DNA from: Rhodococcus sp. Leaf247
GTDB lineage: Bacteria; Actinomycetota; Actinomycetes; Mycobacteriales; Mycobacteriaceae
NCBI RefSeq assembly: GCF_001426185.1
Contig: NZ_LMRP01000002.1
Location: 874,423-938,422 of the forward strand
Length of the DNA stretch: 64,000 nucleotides
Reading direction: 5' to 3'
Shown: one piece after another, positions 52,637-60,425 of the stretch
Layout: every line of letters begins with the position of its first letter
How positions within the stretch are numbered: position 1 is the first letter of the stretch
The notes under the pieces: model-generated
What the model saw: only the letters and a program-made list of their open reading frames with translations
What the model was told of the DNA's origin: nothing
Databases searched by the model: none
Translations under genes and position numbers: made by a program

Positions 52637-54351
52637 CTGCCGAAGGCGAGCGGCAGGTCCCGTCGGAACGTCACCTCGTCGAATTCGCGTCCGTACTCGT
52701 CGACGGCGGCGATGCGCAGTCGGCTGGGCGTGATGCCGGGAACGCCCGGCGTCATGTCCGCGCGGACGAACGAGTAGTTGCGGAAACGCACGCGTGACCA
52801 CGTCAGGGACTCGGGAACCTTGGTCCCGTCGGCAGCGACGACATAGCTGTTGGGCACCGACGTGTCCGCGACCTCGTGCCCGCGGTAGCTCTCCGGCTCA
52901 CCGTCCTGGAATCCGTAGCGCGGACGGCCGCCGCCGCCCACGGTGTAGTACACGGTGCCGTCGGAGACGGAGCTGACCTCGGAGCGGTCGCCCGCGACCC
53001 GCGTGGGCGACCCGCCGCGGATCGGGTCGGACCGCTCGAACACGTGGTTGTGCGCCTGCAGCACCACATCGACGTGATAGCGGTCGAAGAGCCCCGCCCA
53101 GGCGTTACGGACACCGCCGTCGCTCGCGTGGTCCTTGGTCGTCGAGTACGCGCAGTGGTGGAAGAAGCACACGATGAAGTCGACGGCCGGATCGGCTCGG
53201 TAGCGCGCCAGGGTCGACTCCACCCAGCCCGTCTGACGTCCGCCGCTGTACCCGGTGTTCGCGCGGATCTCGTTCGACACGTCGTTGGCGTCGAGCGACA
53301 GCACGGCGACGTTGCCGTGGACGAACGAGTAGACCGACGGGCAGCCGGCGGGACCGTTGTCGGGTTGATCCAATCGTGCTGCGTGCCCGCCGTATCCGTT
53401 CGACCCGTACAGCGCCTCCATGTCGTGGTTTCCGGTCGCGAAGAGCCAGGGCGTGGACGCCGCGCTCGGCTCGATCGCCGCGAGGTAGCCGTCCCAGACG
53501 TACGGGTTGAACTTGTCGAAGACCTTGTCGACGGTGCCGCCGCTGGGTACGAAGCGGGGAGTGCGGCCCTGTCCCGACGGGTCCGCGTAGGCGATGTCGC
53601 CCGCGAGGATGTGGAAGTCGGGCCGCGATGCCGCGATCTGGCGCACGATGTTCGCGGCGTGCTTGGCCGACGGCTCGTTGTCGGGCTTGTAGTACAGATC
53701 GTCGTAGTCGCCGGGCTTCAGGCCGGGAGGCTGCGTCGGCGTCTCGTCGACGCCTTGATCTCCCATCATCGTGAATCGGAACGGTGCGAGCCGTCCGGGC
53801 GGCAGAGCCGGTGCGGCACTGCGGACGTCGCTGACGTAGCCGTCTGCGGTGCGCCACCGGTAGTAGTGCGGAAGACGAGGTGTGAGGCCGTCCACCGGAA
53901 CGTGCACGTAGAACTGCTCGGCTGCCAGGATGCCGCCGTCGGATCGCGGCACCTGGCTCACCAGGTTGCGCACCTCGGCCGACGTCGTCGCGCCGAGCGC
54001 CGGGGTCGGACCGTGGTCCAGGAACACCCCGGTGAGTCCGGGATTGCGGGAGAGCTGCGCCGAGAATCGCAGCTGCGTCGCGGCGTCGGAGCCGAAGGAG
54101 AGGTGCCGTCCGCCCACGGTCAGCGGCGCGTCCTGCGCGTAGGCGACGCGGTTCCATCCGGGGTTTCCCACCCCGGCGGCTGCAGCGACGGCGGCAGCGC
54201 CCACGAGGAAGTTGCGTCGGGACACCCGATGGCGACGGAGATTGCTCAGGTGCCAGTCGTGCTGCTCGGCCATCGATGCCTGTGCCGCGATGTGGGCGGG
54301 AACCCCCGTGTCGACGATCTCCCCGGCCGGGTTGCGTGCGCTCTCCACCAT
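52633..54351 (-). CDS. Tat-exported purple-acid-phosphatase-like metallophosphoesterase
   Basis: 572 aa. A twin-arginine signal (RRHRVSRRNFLVGAAAV, then a cleavage site near AYAQD) shows export of the folded, metal-loaded enzyme. An N-terminal fibronectin-like domain precedes the catalytic domain. Metal ligands are in MMGDQGVD, LAGDIAYAD, ATGNHDME, FHHCAYS and QAHNHVFER. It is similar in layout to M. tuberculosis Rv2577. It should hydrolyse phosphoesters outside the cell, and the substrate is unknown. Confidence 0.88.
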   Translation of the reverse strand: MVESARNPAGEIVDTGVPAHIAAQASMAEQHDWHLSNLRRHRVSRRNFLVGAAAVAAAAGVGNPGWNRVAYAQDAPLTVGGRHLSFGSDAATQLRFSAQLSRNPGLTGVFLDHGPTPALGATTSAEVRNLVSQVPRSDGGILAAEQFYVHVPVDGLTPRLPHYYRWRTADGYVSDVRSAAPALPPGRLAPFRFTMMGDQGVDETPTQPPGLKPGDYDDLYYKPDNEPSAKHAANIVRQIAASRPDFHILAGDIAYADPSGQGRTPRFVPSGGTVDKVFDKFNPYVWDGYLAAIEPSAASTPWLFATGNHDMEALYGSNGYGGHAARLDQPDNGPAGCPSVYSFVHGNVAVLSLDANDVSNEIRANTGYSGGRQTGWVESTLARYRADPAVDFIVCFFHHCAYSTTKDHASDGGVRNAWAGLFDRYHVDVVLQAHNHVFERSDPIRGGSPTRVAGDRSEVSSVSDGTVYYTVGGGGRPRYGFQDGEPESYRGHEVADTSVPNSYVVAADGTKVPESLTWSRVRFRNYSFVRADMTPGVPGITPSRLRIAAVDEYGREFDEVTFRRDLPLAFGS

Positions 54352-54465
54352 GTCATCGACGCTGCTCCCGTCACCTCGACGTCAGGAACACGACGAATGG
54401 ACACCGGATTGACCGTCGGTGAACAACGTTGCAGTACAGAACAATCCGGTCGAGTCGGACACCGA

Positions 54466-55242
54466 TCAGTATTGACGAACGGACAGCTCCACGGCGACCT
54501 GGAGGTACTCGGCGACGGTCCGTGAGATGGACACCGGCTTGTCCGGCAGGTCGATCTCCGGGACGTCGATGTGCACGCTCGCCGAGCGGTACTTGCCGGG
54601 CGGAGGGCCGTAGTGCAGACCCATCACGACCAGCTTCGGCTCGACACCACGGGCTCTGGCCCTGGCGATGATGTGCCCGACTCCGCTGCCGACGTGCTGC
54701 AGTACGGCAGGGTCACCGTCGTTGCACGTGCCTTCGGGGAAGATCGCGAGATCGTCACCACGGCTGAGCCTCTCGGCGCACAGATCCATCATCTGGCTAC
54801 CGGCCCGGGATACGGCCCGCAGTCCGTGATCGCGGCTGCGGAACACCGGGATGCCGCCCATCATCTCGATCCGGCGACGCTGCGACGTCCGCTCGGCAAT
54901 GACGCGTTTACGTCCCGTCGGCTCCGTCTCGACGAACAACTCGTCCTTCGCCAGTACCCGCGTGCGACCGATCACGGGCCGCAGTGCACTGGACCACGCT
55001 GCGGCCGCCACGGTGTACGGGTCGGTCTCGCTCACGTGGTTGACGGCGATGATCAGCCGCGTGTCGTCGTAGATCAGGCTTCGCAGTCGCTCCCGCGCTC
55101 CGTCGCCGTATCGCACCCGCGGACGGAAGCGTCCGGCCAGCGCACCGTAGGCCAGTCTCGCCACCCGTCGATTCTGCTGATGGTCGCGGTAGTAGTCGTA
55201 GACGGCGTCGGCGTTCTCGAGAGTGACCACGGGTCGATCCAT
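54466..55242 (-). CDS. 1-acyl-glycerol-3-phosphate acyltransferase-like protein (PlsC domain)
   Basis: 258 aa. The catalytic HxxxxD motif is NHVSETDP, and the glycerophosphate-binding motif is AIFPEGTCND. No clear membrane helix was seen, so it would be peripheral. It may acylate lysophospholipid or a glycolipid headgroup. Basic clusters (RRVARLAYGALAGRFRPRVR) near the N-terminus fit membrane association. It is monocistronic, divergent from the NADH dehydrogenase gene across 143 bp. Confidence 0.85.
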   Translation of the reverse strand: MDRPVVTLENADAVYDYYRDHQQNRRVARLAYGALAGRFRPRVRYGDGARERLRSLIYDDTRLIIAVNHVSETDPYTVAAAAWSSALRPVIGRTRVLAKDELFVETEPTGRKRVIAERTSQRRRIEMMGGIPVFRSRDHGLRAVSRAGSQMMDLCAERLSRGDDLAIFPEGTCNDGDPAVLQHVGSGVGHIIARARARGVEPKLVVMGLHYGPPPGKYRSASVHIDVPEIDLPDKPVSISRTVAEYLQVAVELSVRQY

Positions 55243-55281
55243 GCTCGAATCGTAGGCGTTCGTGCTGTTCCACCAGTTTGT

Positions 55282-55310
55282 TCTGACAAATCGAGCGCGG
55301 CGTGTATGGT
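55282..55310 (+). promoter_or_regulatory. Promoter of the NADH dehydrogenase gene
   Basis: TCTGAC (55282-55287) and TATGGT (55305-55310) are 17 bp apart, in the gap divergent to the acyltransferase gene. Predicted transcription starts near 55317, leaving a leader of about 70 nt. The -35 is a partial match, so support is moderate. Confidence 0.45.
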
Positions 55311-55385
55311 CTGGGTCACAGGCGACAAACCCCGTCGTCGGCGGACCCGCAGGTCGGCCACTTGTAGCGAGAGGAACGGGTACTG

Positions 55386-56774
55386 GTGACCACCAACACT
55401 GCCCCGCACCGCGTCGTCGTCGTCGGCTCCGGATTCGGTGGGCTGTTCGCGGCGAAGGCCCTTCGACGTTCCGATGTCGACGTCACACTCGTGGCGCGGA
55501 CGGATCACCATCTGTTCCAGCCGCTGCTCTACCAGGTGGCCACCGGCATCCTCTCCGAGGGCGAGATCGCCCCGTCGACCCGGTTGATCCTCAAGGACCA
55601 GAGCAACGCGGCAGTCGTCCTCGGCGACGTCACCGACGTCGATCTGGAAGCTCGCACGCTCGTCTCCGTCCACCGGGGCCGCGTCACCGTGACCCCGTAC
55701 GACAGTCTCGTCGTCGCCGCGGGTGCCGGGCAGTCCTACTTCGGCAACGACCACTTCGCGGAGTTCGCTCCCGGCATGAAGACGTTGGACGATGCTCTCG
55801 AGCTCCGCAGTCGCATCATGAGCGCGTTCGACGCCGCCGAGCTGACCAGCGATCCCGAGGAGCGCGCACGTCTGCTGACGTTCGTGGTCGTCGGAGCCGG
55901 ACCTACCGGCGTCGAGATGGCGGGACAGATCGCCGAACTCTCCCGTCGCACCCTCGCCGGCACGTTCCGCACGATCGACAGCCGCGACGCACGCGTCATT
56001 CTCCTCGACGCTGCCCCGAAGGTGTTGCCGCCCTTCGCCGATTCGTTGGGCGAGAACGCTCGACGACGGCTCGAGAAGGTCGGCGTCGACGTCCAGCTGG
56101 GCGCCTCCGTGACGGATGTGGATGCCGACGGACTGTCCGTCCGCGACAGCGACGGCACCGAGCGCCGCATCGAAGCCACGTGCAAGGTGTGGTCCGCGGG
56201 CGTCTCGGCCAGCCCCCTCGCCGCGATGCTGGCGCAGAAGTCGGGCGCCGAGGTCGATCGTGCCGGCCGCGTGCTCGTGGAGGCCGACCTGACTCTGCCC
56301 GGACATCCCGAAGTCTTCGTCGTGGGCGACATGATGGCGCGCGACAAGCTCCCCGGCGTCGCCCAGGTGGCCATCCAGGGCGGACGGTATGCGGCTCGGA
56401 CCATCACCGCCGAGGTGAAGGCAGACGCGAAGGGGGCGCCGCGCCCCGAGCGTTCGGCGTTCCGGTACCGCGACAAGGGCAGCATGGCCACCGTGACGCG
56501 GTTCTCGGCCGTCGCCCAGGTCGGTCCCGTGAAGATCACCGGCTTCCTGGCGTGGGTGATGTGGCTGGCCGTACACCTCGTCTACATCGTCGGCTTCAAG
56601 AGCCGTCTGACCACGGTGTTCAACTGGGCGTGGACGTTTTTGGGACGTGCGCGCACCCAGCTGACCGTCACACACCAGCAGATGCAGGCACGCACCGCGT
56701 TCGGTCGGCTGACCGTGCTGGAGGACGCTCGACGACACCGCACCGCCGAGCTCGAGGACGCCCGCGCAAGTTGA
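55386..56774 (+). CDS. ndh: Type II NADH dehydrogenase
   Basis: 462 aa, GTG start. A single-subunit, non-proton-pumping NADH:menaquinone oxidoreductase on the inner face of the membrane. The FAD motif is VVVVGSGFGGLFAAKAL, the NADH motif is VVVGAGPTGVEMAGQIAEL, and EVFVVGDMM is the second FAD contact. The conserved AIQGGRYAA quinone-site segment and the C-terminal amphipathic helix region (LAWVMWLAVHLVYIVGF) match M. tuberculosis Ndh (463 aa). It overlaps a UbiA prenyltransferase gene if that uses its TTG start. Confidence 0.95.
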   Translation: MTTNTAPHRVVVVGSGFGGLFAAKALRRSDVDVTLVARTDHHLFQPLLYQVATGILSEGEIAPSTRLILKDQSNAAVVLGDVTDVDLEARTLVSVHRGRVTVTPYDSLVVAAGAGQSYFGNDHFAEFAPGMKTLDDALELRSRIMSAFDAAELTSDPEERARLLTFVVVGAGPTGVEMAGQIAELSRRTLAGTFRTIDSRDARVILLDAAPKVLPPFADSLGENARRRLEKVGVDVQLGASVTDVDADGLSVRDSDGTERRIEATCKVWSAGVSASPLAAMLAQKSGAEVDRAGRVLVEADLTLPGHPEVFVVGDMMARDKLPGVAQVAIQGGRYAARTITAEVKADAKGAPRPERSAFRYRDKGSMATVTRFSAVAQVGPVKITGFLAWVMWLAVHLVYIVGFKSRLTTVFNWAWTFLGRARTQLTVTHQQMQARTAFGRLTVLEDARRHRTAELEDARAS

Positions 56775-56800
56775 GTGCCCGAAACGGGTACAAGCCGGAG

Positions 56801-57619
56801 ATGGGTCGTCTCTCTGCACTGATCGTCGCCTCGCATCCGGGTCCCGGTGCTTCGGTGACGGTGTTCGTCGGCCTCCTGGCACTGAGCCTCGGGCCGCCGT
56901 CGCCGGGTCTGTTCCTCGCGATACTGGTCGCCGTTCTCAGCGGACAGTTGATCGTCGGGTGGACCAACGACCTCATCGACGCACCGCGGGACTCGGCGTC
57001 GGGTCGCGTCGACAAGCCGGTGGCGCAGGGCGTCGTGGCGACGACCGCCGTCCGCCGATGCGTGGCCGTTTCCGGAATCGTCTGTGTTGCGTTCTCACTG
57101 CTGCTCGGGGTGGTCCCCGGCATCGTCCACCTGGTGGTGGGCGTGGGGTCGGCGATCGCCTACAACATGGGTCTCAAGTCGACTCCGGTGTCGTGGCTGC
57201 CGTACACGGTGGCGTTCGGCTCGGTTCCCGTCGTCGTCGGGCTGGCGGTGTCCGACGCGATGCCGCCGGCCTGGATGGTGGCGGTCGGCGCGCTGCTGGG
57301 TTTCGGCGCCCATCTGGTGAACGTTCTTCCCGACATCGCCGACGACACCGCCACGGGTGTCCGCGGGCTGGCTCATCGGTTGCCCGAGCGCGCGGTCGCA
57401 CCCCTCGCCGCTGCGGTTCTGCTGGTGGCGTCGGTCGTCGGGCTTTGGGGAAGCGGGATCTTCGCACGAGGAGGCGCCCATGCGGCGATCGGAACGGTCG
57501 CGCTGATTCTCGTCCTGGGTCTGGCCGCCGTGGCGACGACGGGGCACGGCCGCACCCCGTTCCGCGCGGCGATCATGATCGCCGGCGTGGACGTGTTGGT
57601 GCTACTGCTTCCCCGTTGA
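56801..57619 (+). CDS. UbiA-family prenyltransferase
   Basis: 272 aa from ATG 56801; an in-frame TTG at 56771 overlaps the ndh stop as TTGA and would add ten residues. Nine or so membrane helices are predicted. The first Asp-rich motif is NDLIDAPRDSASGRVDKP and the second lies in LPDIADDTATGVRG, both needed for Mg-prenyl diphosphate binding. The enzyme transfers a prenyl chain to an aromatic or other acceptor. Coupling to ndh suggests a quinone or other redox lipid, but the acceptor is unknown. It is not the decaprenyl-phosphate ribose enzyme, which sits in the arabinogalactan cluster. Confidence 0.85.
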   Translation: MGRLSALIVASHPGPGASVTVFVGLLALSLGPPSPGLFLAILVAVLSGQLIVGWTNDLIDAPRDSASGRVDKPVAQGVVATTAVRRCVAVSGIVCVAFSLLLGVVPGIVHLVVGVGSAIAYNMGLKSTPVSWLPYTVAFGSVPVVVGLAVSDAMPPAWMVAVGALLGFGAHLVNVLPDIADDTATGVRGLAHRLPERAVAPLAAAVLLVASVVGLWGSGIFARGGAHAAIGTVALILVLGLAAVATTGHGRTPFRAAIMIAGVDVLVLLLPR

Positions 57620-57883
57620 TTTCTCGGAGTTCTCGGTCTCCAGTTCCGCCGTGTCGCGGAAGACCAGGCATCCGTTGTCCAGAGCGACGGCCCACCGGTG
57701 CGCGACGGCCCAGTCGCGGTTCACCGATGCCGGCTCCACGTAGGCCGCGAAGTCCTCGACGATCACCCCGCCCTCGAGAGGCCAGGTCTCACGATCTCCC
57801 GAGCGGTCCACGGAATGCCGTGTCCGCACCCTCGATCCCACCGAGATCTCCGACGTCTCCGTCTTCTTCAGTGTCGATGTCAT
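57602..57883 (-). CDS. Conserved small hypothetical protein
   Basis: 93 aa, not recognised. ATG 57883 has an ideal AGGAGG upstream, which supports a real gene despite its short length. The middle (VGSRVRTRHSVDRSGDRETW then PLEGGVIVEDFAAYVEP) looks like a small beta-rich fold, and AVAHRWAVALDNGCLVFRDTAEL follows. No signal peptide or helix is seen. The 3' end overlaps the UbiA gene by 18 bp on the opposite strand. Confidence 0.75.
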   Translation of the reverse strand: MTSTLKKTETSEISVGSRVRTRHSVDRSGDRETWPLEGGVIVEDFAAYVEPASVNRDWAVAHRWAVALDNGCLVFRDTAELETENSEKSTGKQ

Positions 57884-57979
57884 GACCGCCTCCTGCGCGT
57901 GATCCCCCGGCAGCCCGGTATTCCCCGTCACGCATGTTTCACACATCTCTCCCTCATGCAGTCGTGATGTAGTGGAACC

Positions 57980-58663
57980 ATGGCAATCACTTTCACCACT
58001 CGCGTCCCCGAAGGTCCGATCCGTGGCGGCGTCGTCGTCATCCAGGAAGCGTTCGGGGTCACCGACCACATCGCCGAGGTGTGCGGTCGTTTCGCCTCGG
58101 CAGGGTGGGTCGCGGTCGCTCCCCACCTCTTCCACCGCACCGGTGACGCCGTCCTGGCGTACGACGACATGCCGACGGCGATGAACCTGATCGGACAGCT
58201 GAAGGCCGAGGAGATCGATCAGGACGTCGACGCGGCGATCGACGAGCTCGCCGGCTACGGGTTCGGTCCGAGCGGGTGCGCGATCGTCGGATTCTGTATG
58301 GGCGGGACCGTCGCGTACGAGACGGCGGTGCGCAGGCCCCTCGGCGGCGCGGCGACGTTCTACGGCGGCGGAATCCGTGAAGGCCGCTTCGGATATCCGG
58401 CTCTCCTCGACGGAGCAACTTCGCTCCGTACGCCGTGGCACGGCTTCTTCGGCGATCTCGACACCGGCATCCCGGTGGACGACGTCGACGCGCTGAACGC
58501 CGCGATCGCCGATGCACCGGTGGACACCCGGATCGCGCGATACCCCGATGCGGAGCACGGTTTCCACTGCAACGACCGCCCCGCCGTCTACAACGAGCGC
58601 GCCGCCCACGACGCCTGGTCGCGGACCCTCGACTGGTTCGACGAGCATGTCGAGGCCGTGTAG
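57980..58663 (+). CDS. Dienelactone hydrolase family protein
   Basis: 227 aa. VVVIQEAFGVTDHIAEVCGRFA is the family N-terminus. The nucleophile elbow IVGFCMGG has cysteine, the acid is in FGDLDTGIP and the His in DAEHGFHC, giving the Cys-Asp-His triad of dienelactone hydrolases. It may hydrolyse dienelactones or small esters. No aromatic ring-cleavage genes are adjacent, so its pathway is open. No Shine-Dalgarno is evident. Pirin follows 74 bp later on the same strand with its own operator-like dyad. Confidence 0.9.
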   Translation: MAITFTTRVPEGPIRGGVVVIQEAFGVTDHIAEVCGRFASAGWVAVAPHLFHRTGDAVLAYDDMPTAMNLIGQLKAEEIDQDVDAAIDELAGYGFGPSGCAIVGFCMGGTVAYETAVRRPLGGAATFYGGGIREGRFGYPALLDGATSLRTPWHGFFGDLDTGIPVDDVDALNAAIADAPVDTRIARYPDAEHGFHCNDRPAVYNERAAHDAWSRTLDWFDEHVEAV

Positions 58664-58702
58664 GGAATGAACGAGGGGGGAGGCAGGTTGAGCGGACCAA
58701 GT

Positions 58703-58718
58703 AGTTGATCCGTCAACT
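58703..58718. promoter_or_regulatory. Inverted repeat before pirin
   Basis: AGTTGA (58703-58708) and TCAACT (58713-58718) are perfect inverted copies separated by TCCG, ending 19 bp before the pirin start. The shape is that of a MarR-type operator. No MarR gene is present in the window. Confidence 0.55.
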
Positions 58719-58737
58719 TTCTCCCCTGGAGGTTCCG

Positions 58738-59667
58738 ATGCCCGCAGTGACCGTCGACAACGTTCTCGCTCTCCCCCGCATCCCGTCGTTCGAACCGGGA
58801 TCGGTGGACAGGCCGGTCCGGTCCGTCACCACCGCTCCCACCGGATACGAGGGTGAGGGCTTCCCGGTGCGGCGCGCCTTCGCAGGCATCGATATGAAGT
58901 ACCTGGACCCGTTCATCCACATGGATCAGATGGGCGAGGTGAACTACGCGCCCGGCGAGCCCAAGGGAACGCCGTGGCATCCGCACCGCGGCTTCGAGAC
59001 CGTCACCTACATGATCGACGGGATCATGGACCACCAGGACTCGCACGGCGGCGGCGGCTCCATCACCGGCGGCGACACCCAGTGGATGACGGCCGGAGCA
59101 GGCATCCTGCACATCGAGGCACCGCCGGAGCATCTCGTGGTGTCGGGCGGGATGTTCCACGGAGTCCAGCTGTGGGTCAATCTCCCGCGCAGCAACAAGA
59201 TGGCAGCGCCTCGCTACCAGGACATCACGGGAGGGCAGGTCGCTCTGCTGTCGAGCCCCGACGGTGGCGCACTCGTGCGGATCATCGCCGGTGAGATCGC
59301 CGGGCACCAGGGACCCGGGTCGACGTACACCCCCATCACGCTCTCCCACGTCACGGTGGCACCGGGCGCCTCGGTCACGGTGCCGTGGAATCCCGCGTAC
59401 AACGCGATGGCCTACGTCCTGGCGGGAGCAGGCACGGTCGGGGCCGAACGGCGTCCCGTGCGCAAGGGCCAGATGACCGTGTACGGATCGGGAGATTCGC
59501 TGACGTTCTCGTCCGCCGACGGTTCCGAGCCGTTGGAGATGTTCGTCCTCGGCGGCGAACCCATCCGCGAGCCCGTCGCGATGGCCGGACCGTTCGTCAT
59601 GAACACGAAAGCCGAAGTGATGCAGGCCTTCGACGACTACCAGTCCGGTCGCTTCGGTCAGCCCTGA
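58738..59667 (+). CDS. Pirin family protein
   Basis: 309 aa. ATG 58738 has TGGAGG upstream, which decides against the earlier in-frame start. The pirin metal site is in HPHRGFETVTYMIDG, and the GAGILHIEAPPE segment carries the remaining ligands. Two cupin domains are present (residues about 55-165 and 195-290). Some bacterial pirins have quercetinase or redox-linked activity; others act as regulators. A dyad just upstream suggests repression by a MarR-type factor. The 3' end overlaps the PrmC-related gene by 10 bp. Confidence 0.92.
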   Translation: MPAVTVDNVLALPRIPSFEPGSVDRPVRSVTTAPTGYEGEGFPVRRAFAGIDMKYLDPFIHMDQMGEVNYAPGEPKGTPWHPHRGFETVTYMIDGIMDHQDSHGGGGSITGGDTQWMTAGAGILHIEAPPEHLVVSGGMFHGVQLWVNLPRSNKMAAPRYQDITGGQVALLSSPDGGALVRIIAGEIAGHQGPGSTYTPITLSHVTVAPGASVTVPWNPAYNAMAYVLAGAGTVGAERRPVRKGQMTVYGSGDSLTFSSADGSEPLEMFVLGGEPIREPVAMAGPFVMNTKAEVMQAFDDYQSGRFGQP

Positions 59668-60425
59668 CCGGCTGTCCCGATCACGATCGTGGCGTCACGC
59701 TCGTCGTCGTGTAGCACCCGAGGGGTCAGACCGGCGGCGAGCATGATTGCCGAGGCGGTATCCGCCTGCGCGACAGATGTTTCCACGATCAGTGAGCCCC
59801 CCGGCGCCAGCCAGTCGGGAGCCTCCGCCGCGAGTCGACGTTGGATGTCCAGCCCGTCCGGGCCACCGTCGAGCGTGACGCGGGGTTCGTGATCGCGCGC
59901 CTCGGGCGGCATCGTGTCGATGGCGTCCGTCGGTACGTAGGGCGTGTTCGCCGTGACGACGGTGACTGCACCGCGGAGATGACCGGGCACTCCTGAGAAG
60001 CCGTCGCCCTCGGACACCGTGCGTCCCGGCAGGTTCCGTCGCGCACACTCCACGGCGGCCGGGTCGATGTCGGAGGCGAACACCGTCACCGAGGGCCTCG
60101 CGTGGGCGACGGCGGCCGCGACCGCGCCCGATCCGCAACACAGATCGAGCAGGACGCCGTCGTCGCCCACCCTGTCGAGTGCAGCGTCGACCATGGCCTC
60201 GGTTCGTCTGCGGGGCACGAAGATTCCGCGGCTGACCCGGATCCTCAATCCGTGGAACTCGGCCCACCCCACGATGTACTCGAGCGGTTCACCGTCGACA
60301 CGCCGTGTGATCCATGCCGACAACGTCTCCTCGTCCGGCGCCTCGTCGGTCAACAATCGCGCCTCGTCCTCGGCGAACACGCACCCGGCCGACCGTAGTA
60401 CGGCGACCGTCCGGGACAGCGTCAC
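59658..60425 (-). CDS. PrmC-related putative protein N5-glutamine methyltransferase
   Basis: 255 aa; GTG overlaps the maltokinase stop as GTGA. EPLEYIVGWAEFHGLRIRV and FVPRRRTEAMVDAAL are the PrmC/HemK N-terminal features, and LLDLCCGSGAVAAAVA binds SAM. The catalytic NPPY motif reads NTPY (ANTPYVPTD), a variant of the PrmC-related subfamily rather than canonical PrmC. It may methylate a glutamine in a protein other than release factors. It is coupled to maltokinase. Confidence 0.85.
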   Translation of the reverse strand: MTLSRTVAVLRSAGCVFAEDEARLLTDEAPDEETLSAWITRRVDGEPLEYIVGWAEFHGLRIRVSRGIFVPRRRTEAMVDAALDRVGDDGVLLDLCCGSGAVAAAVAHARPSVTVFASDIDPAAVECARRNLPGRTVSEGDGFSGVPGHLRGAVTVVTANTPYVPTDAIDTMPPEARDHEPRVTLDGGPDGLDIQRRLAAEAPDWLAPGGSLIVETSVAQADTASAIMLAAGLTPRVLHDDERDATIVIGTAGQG

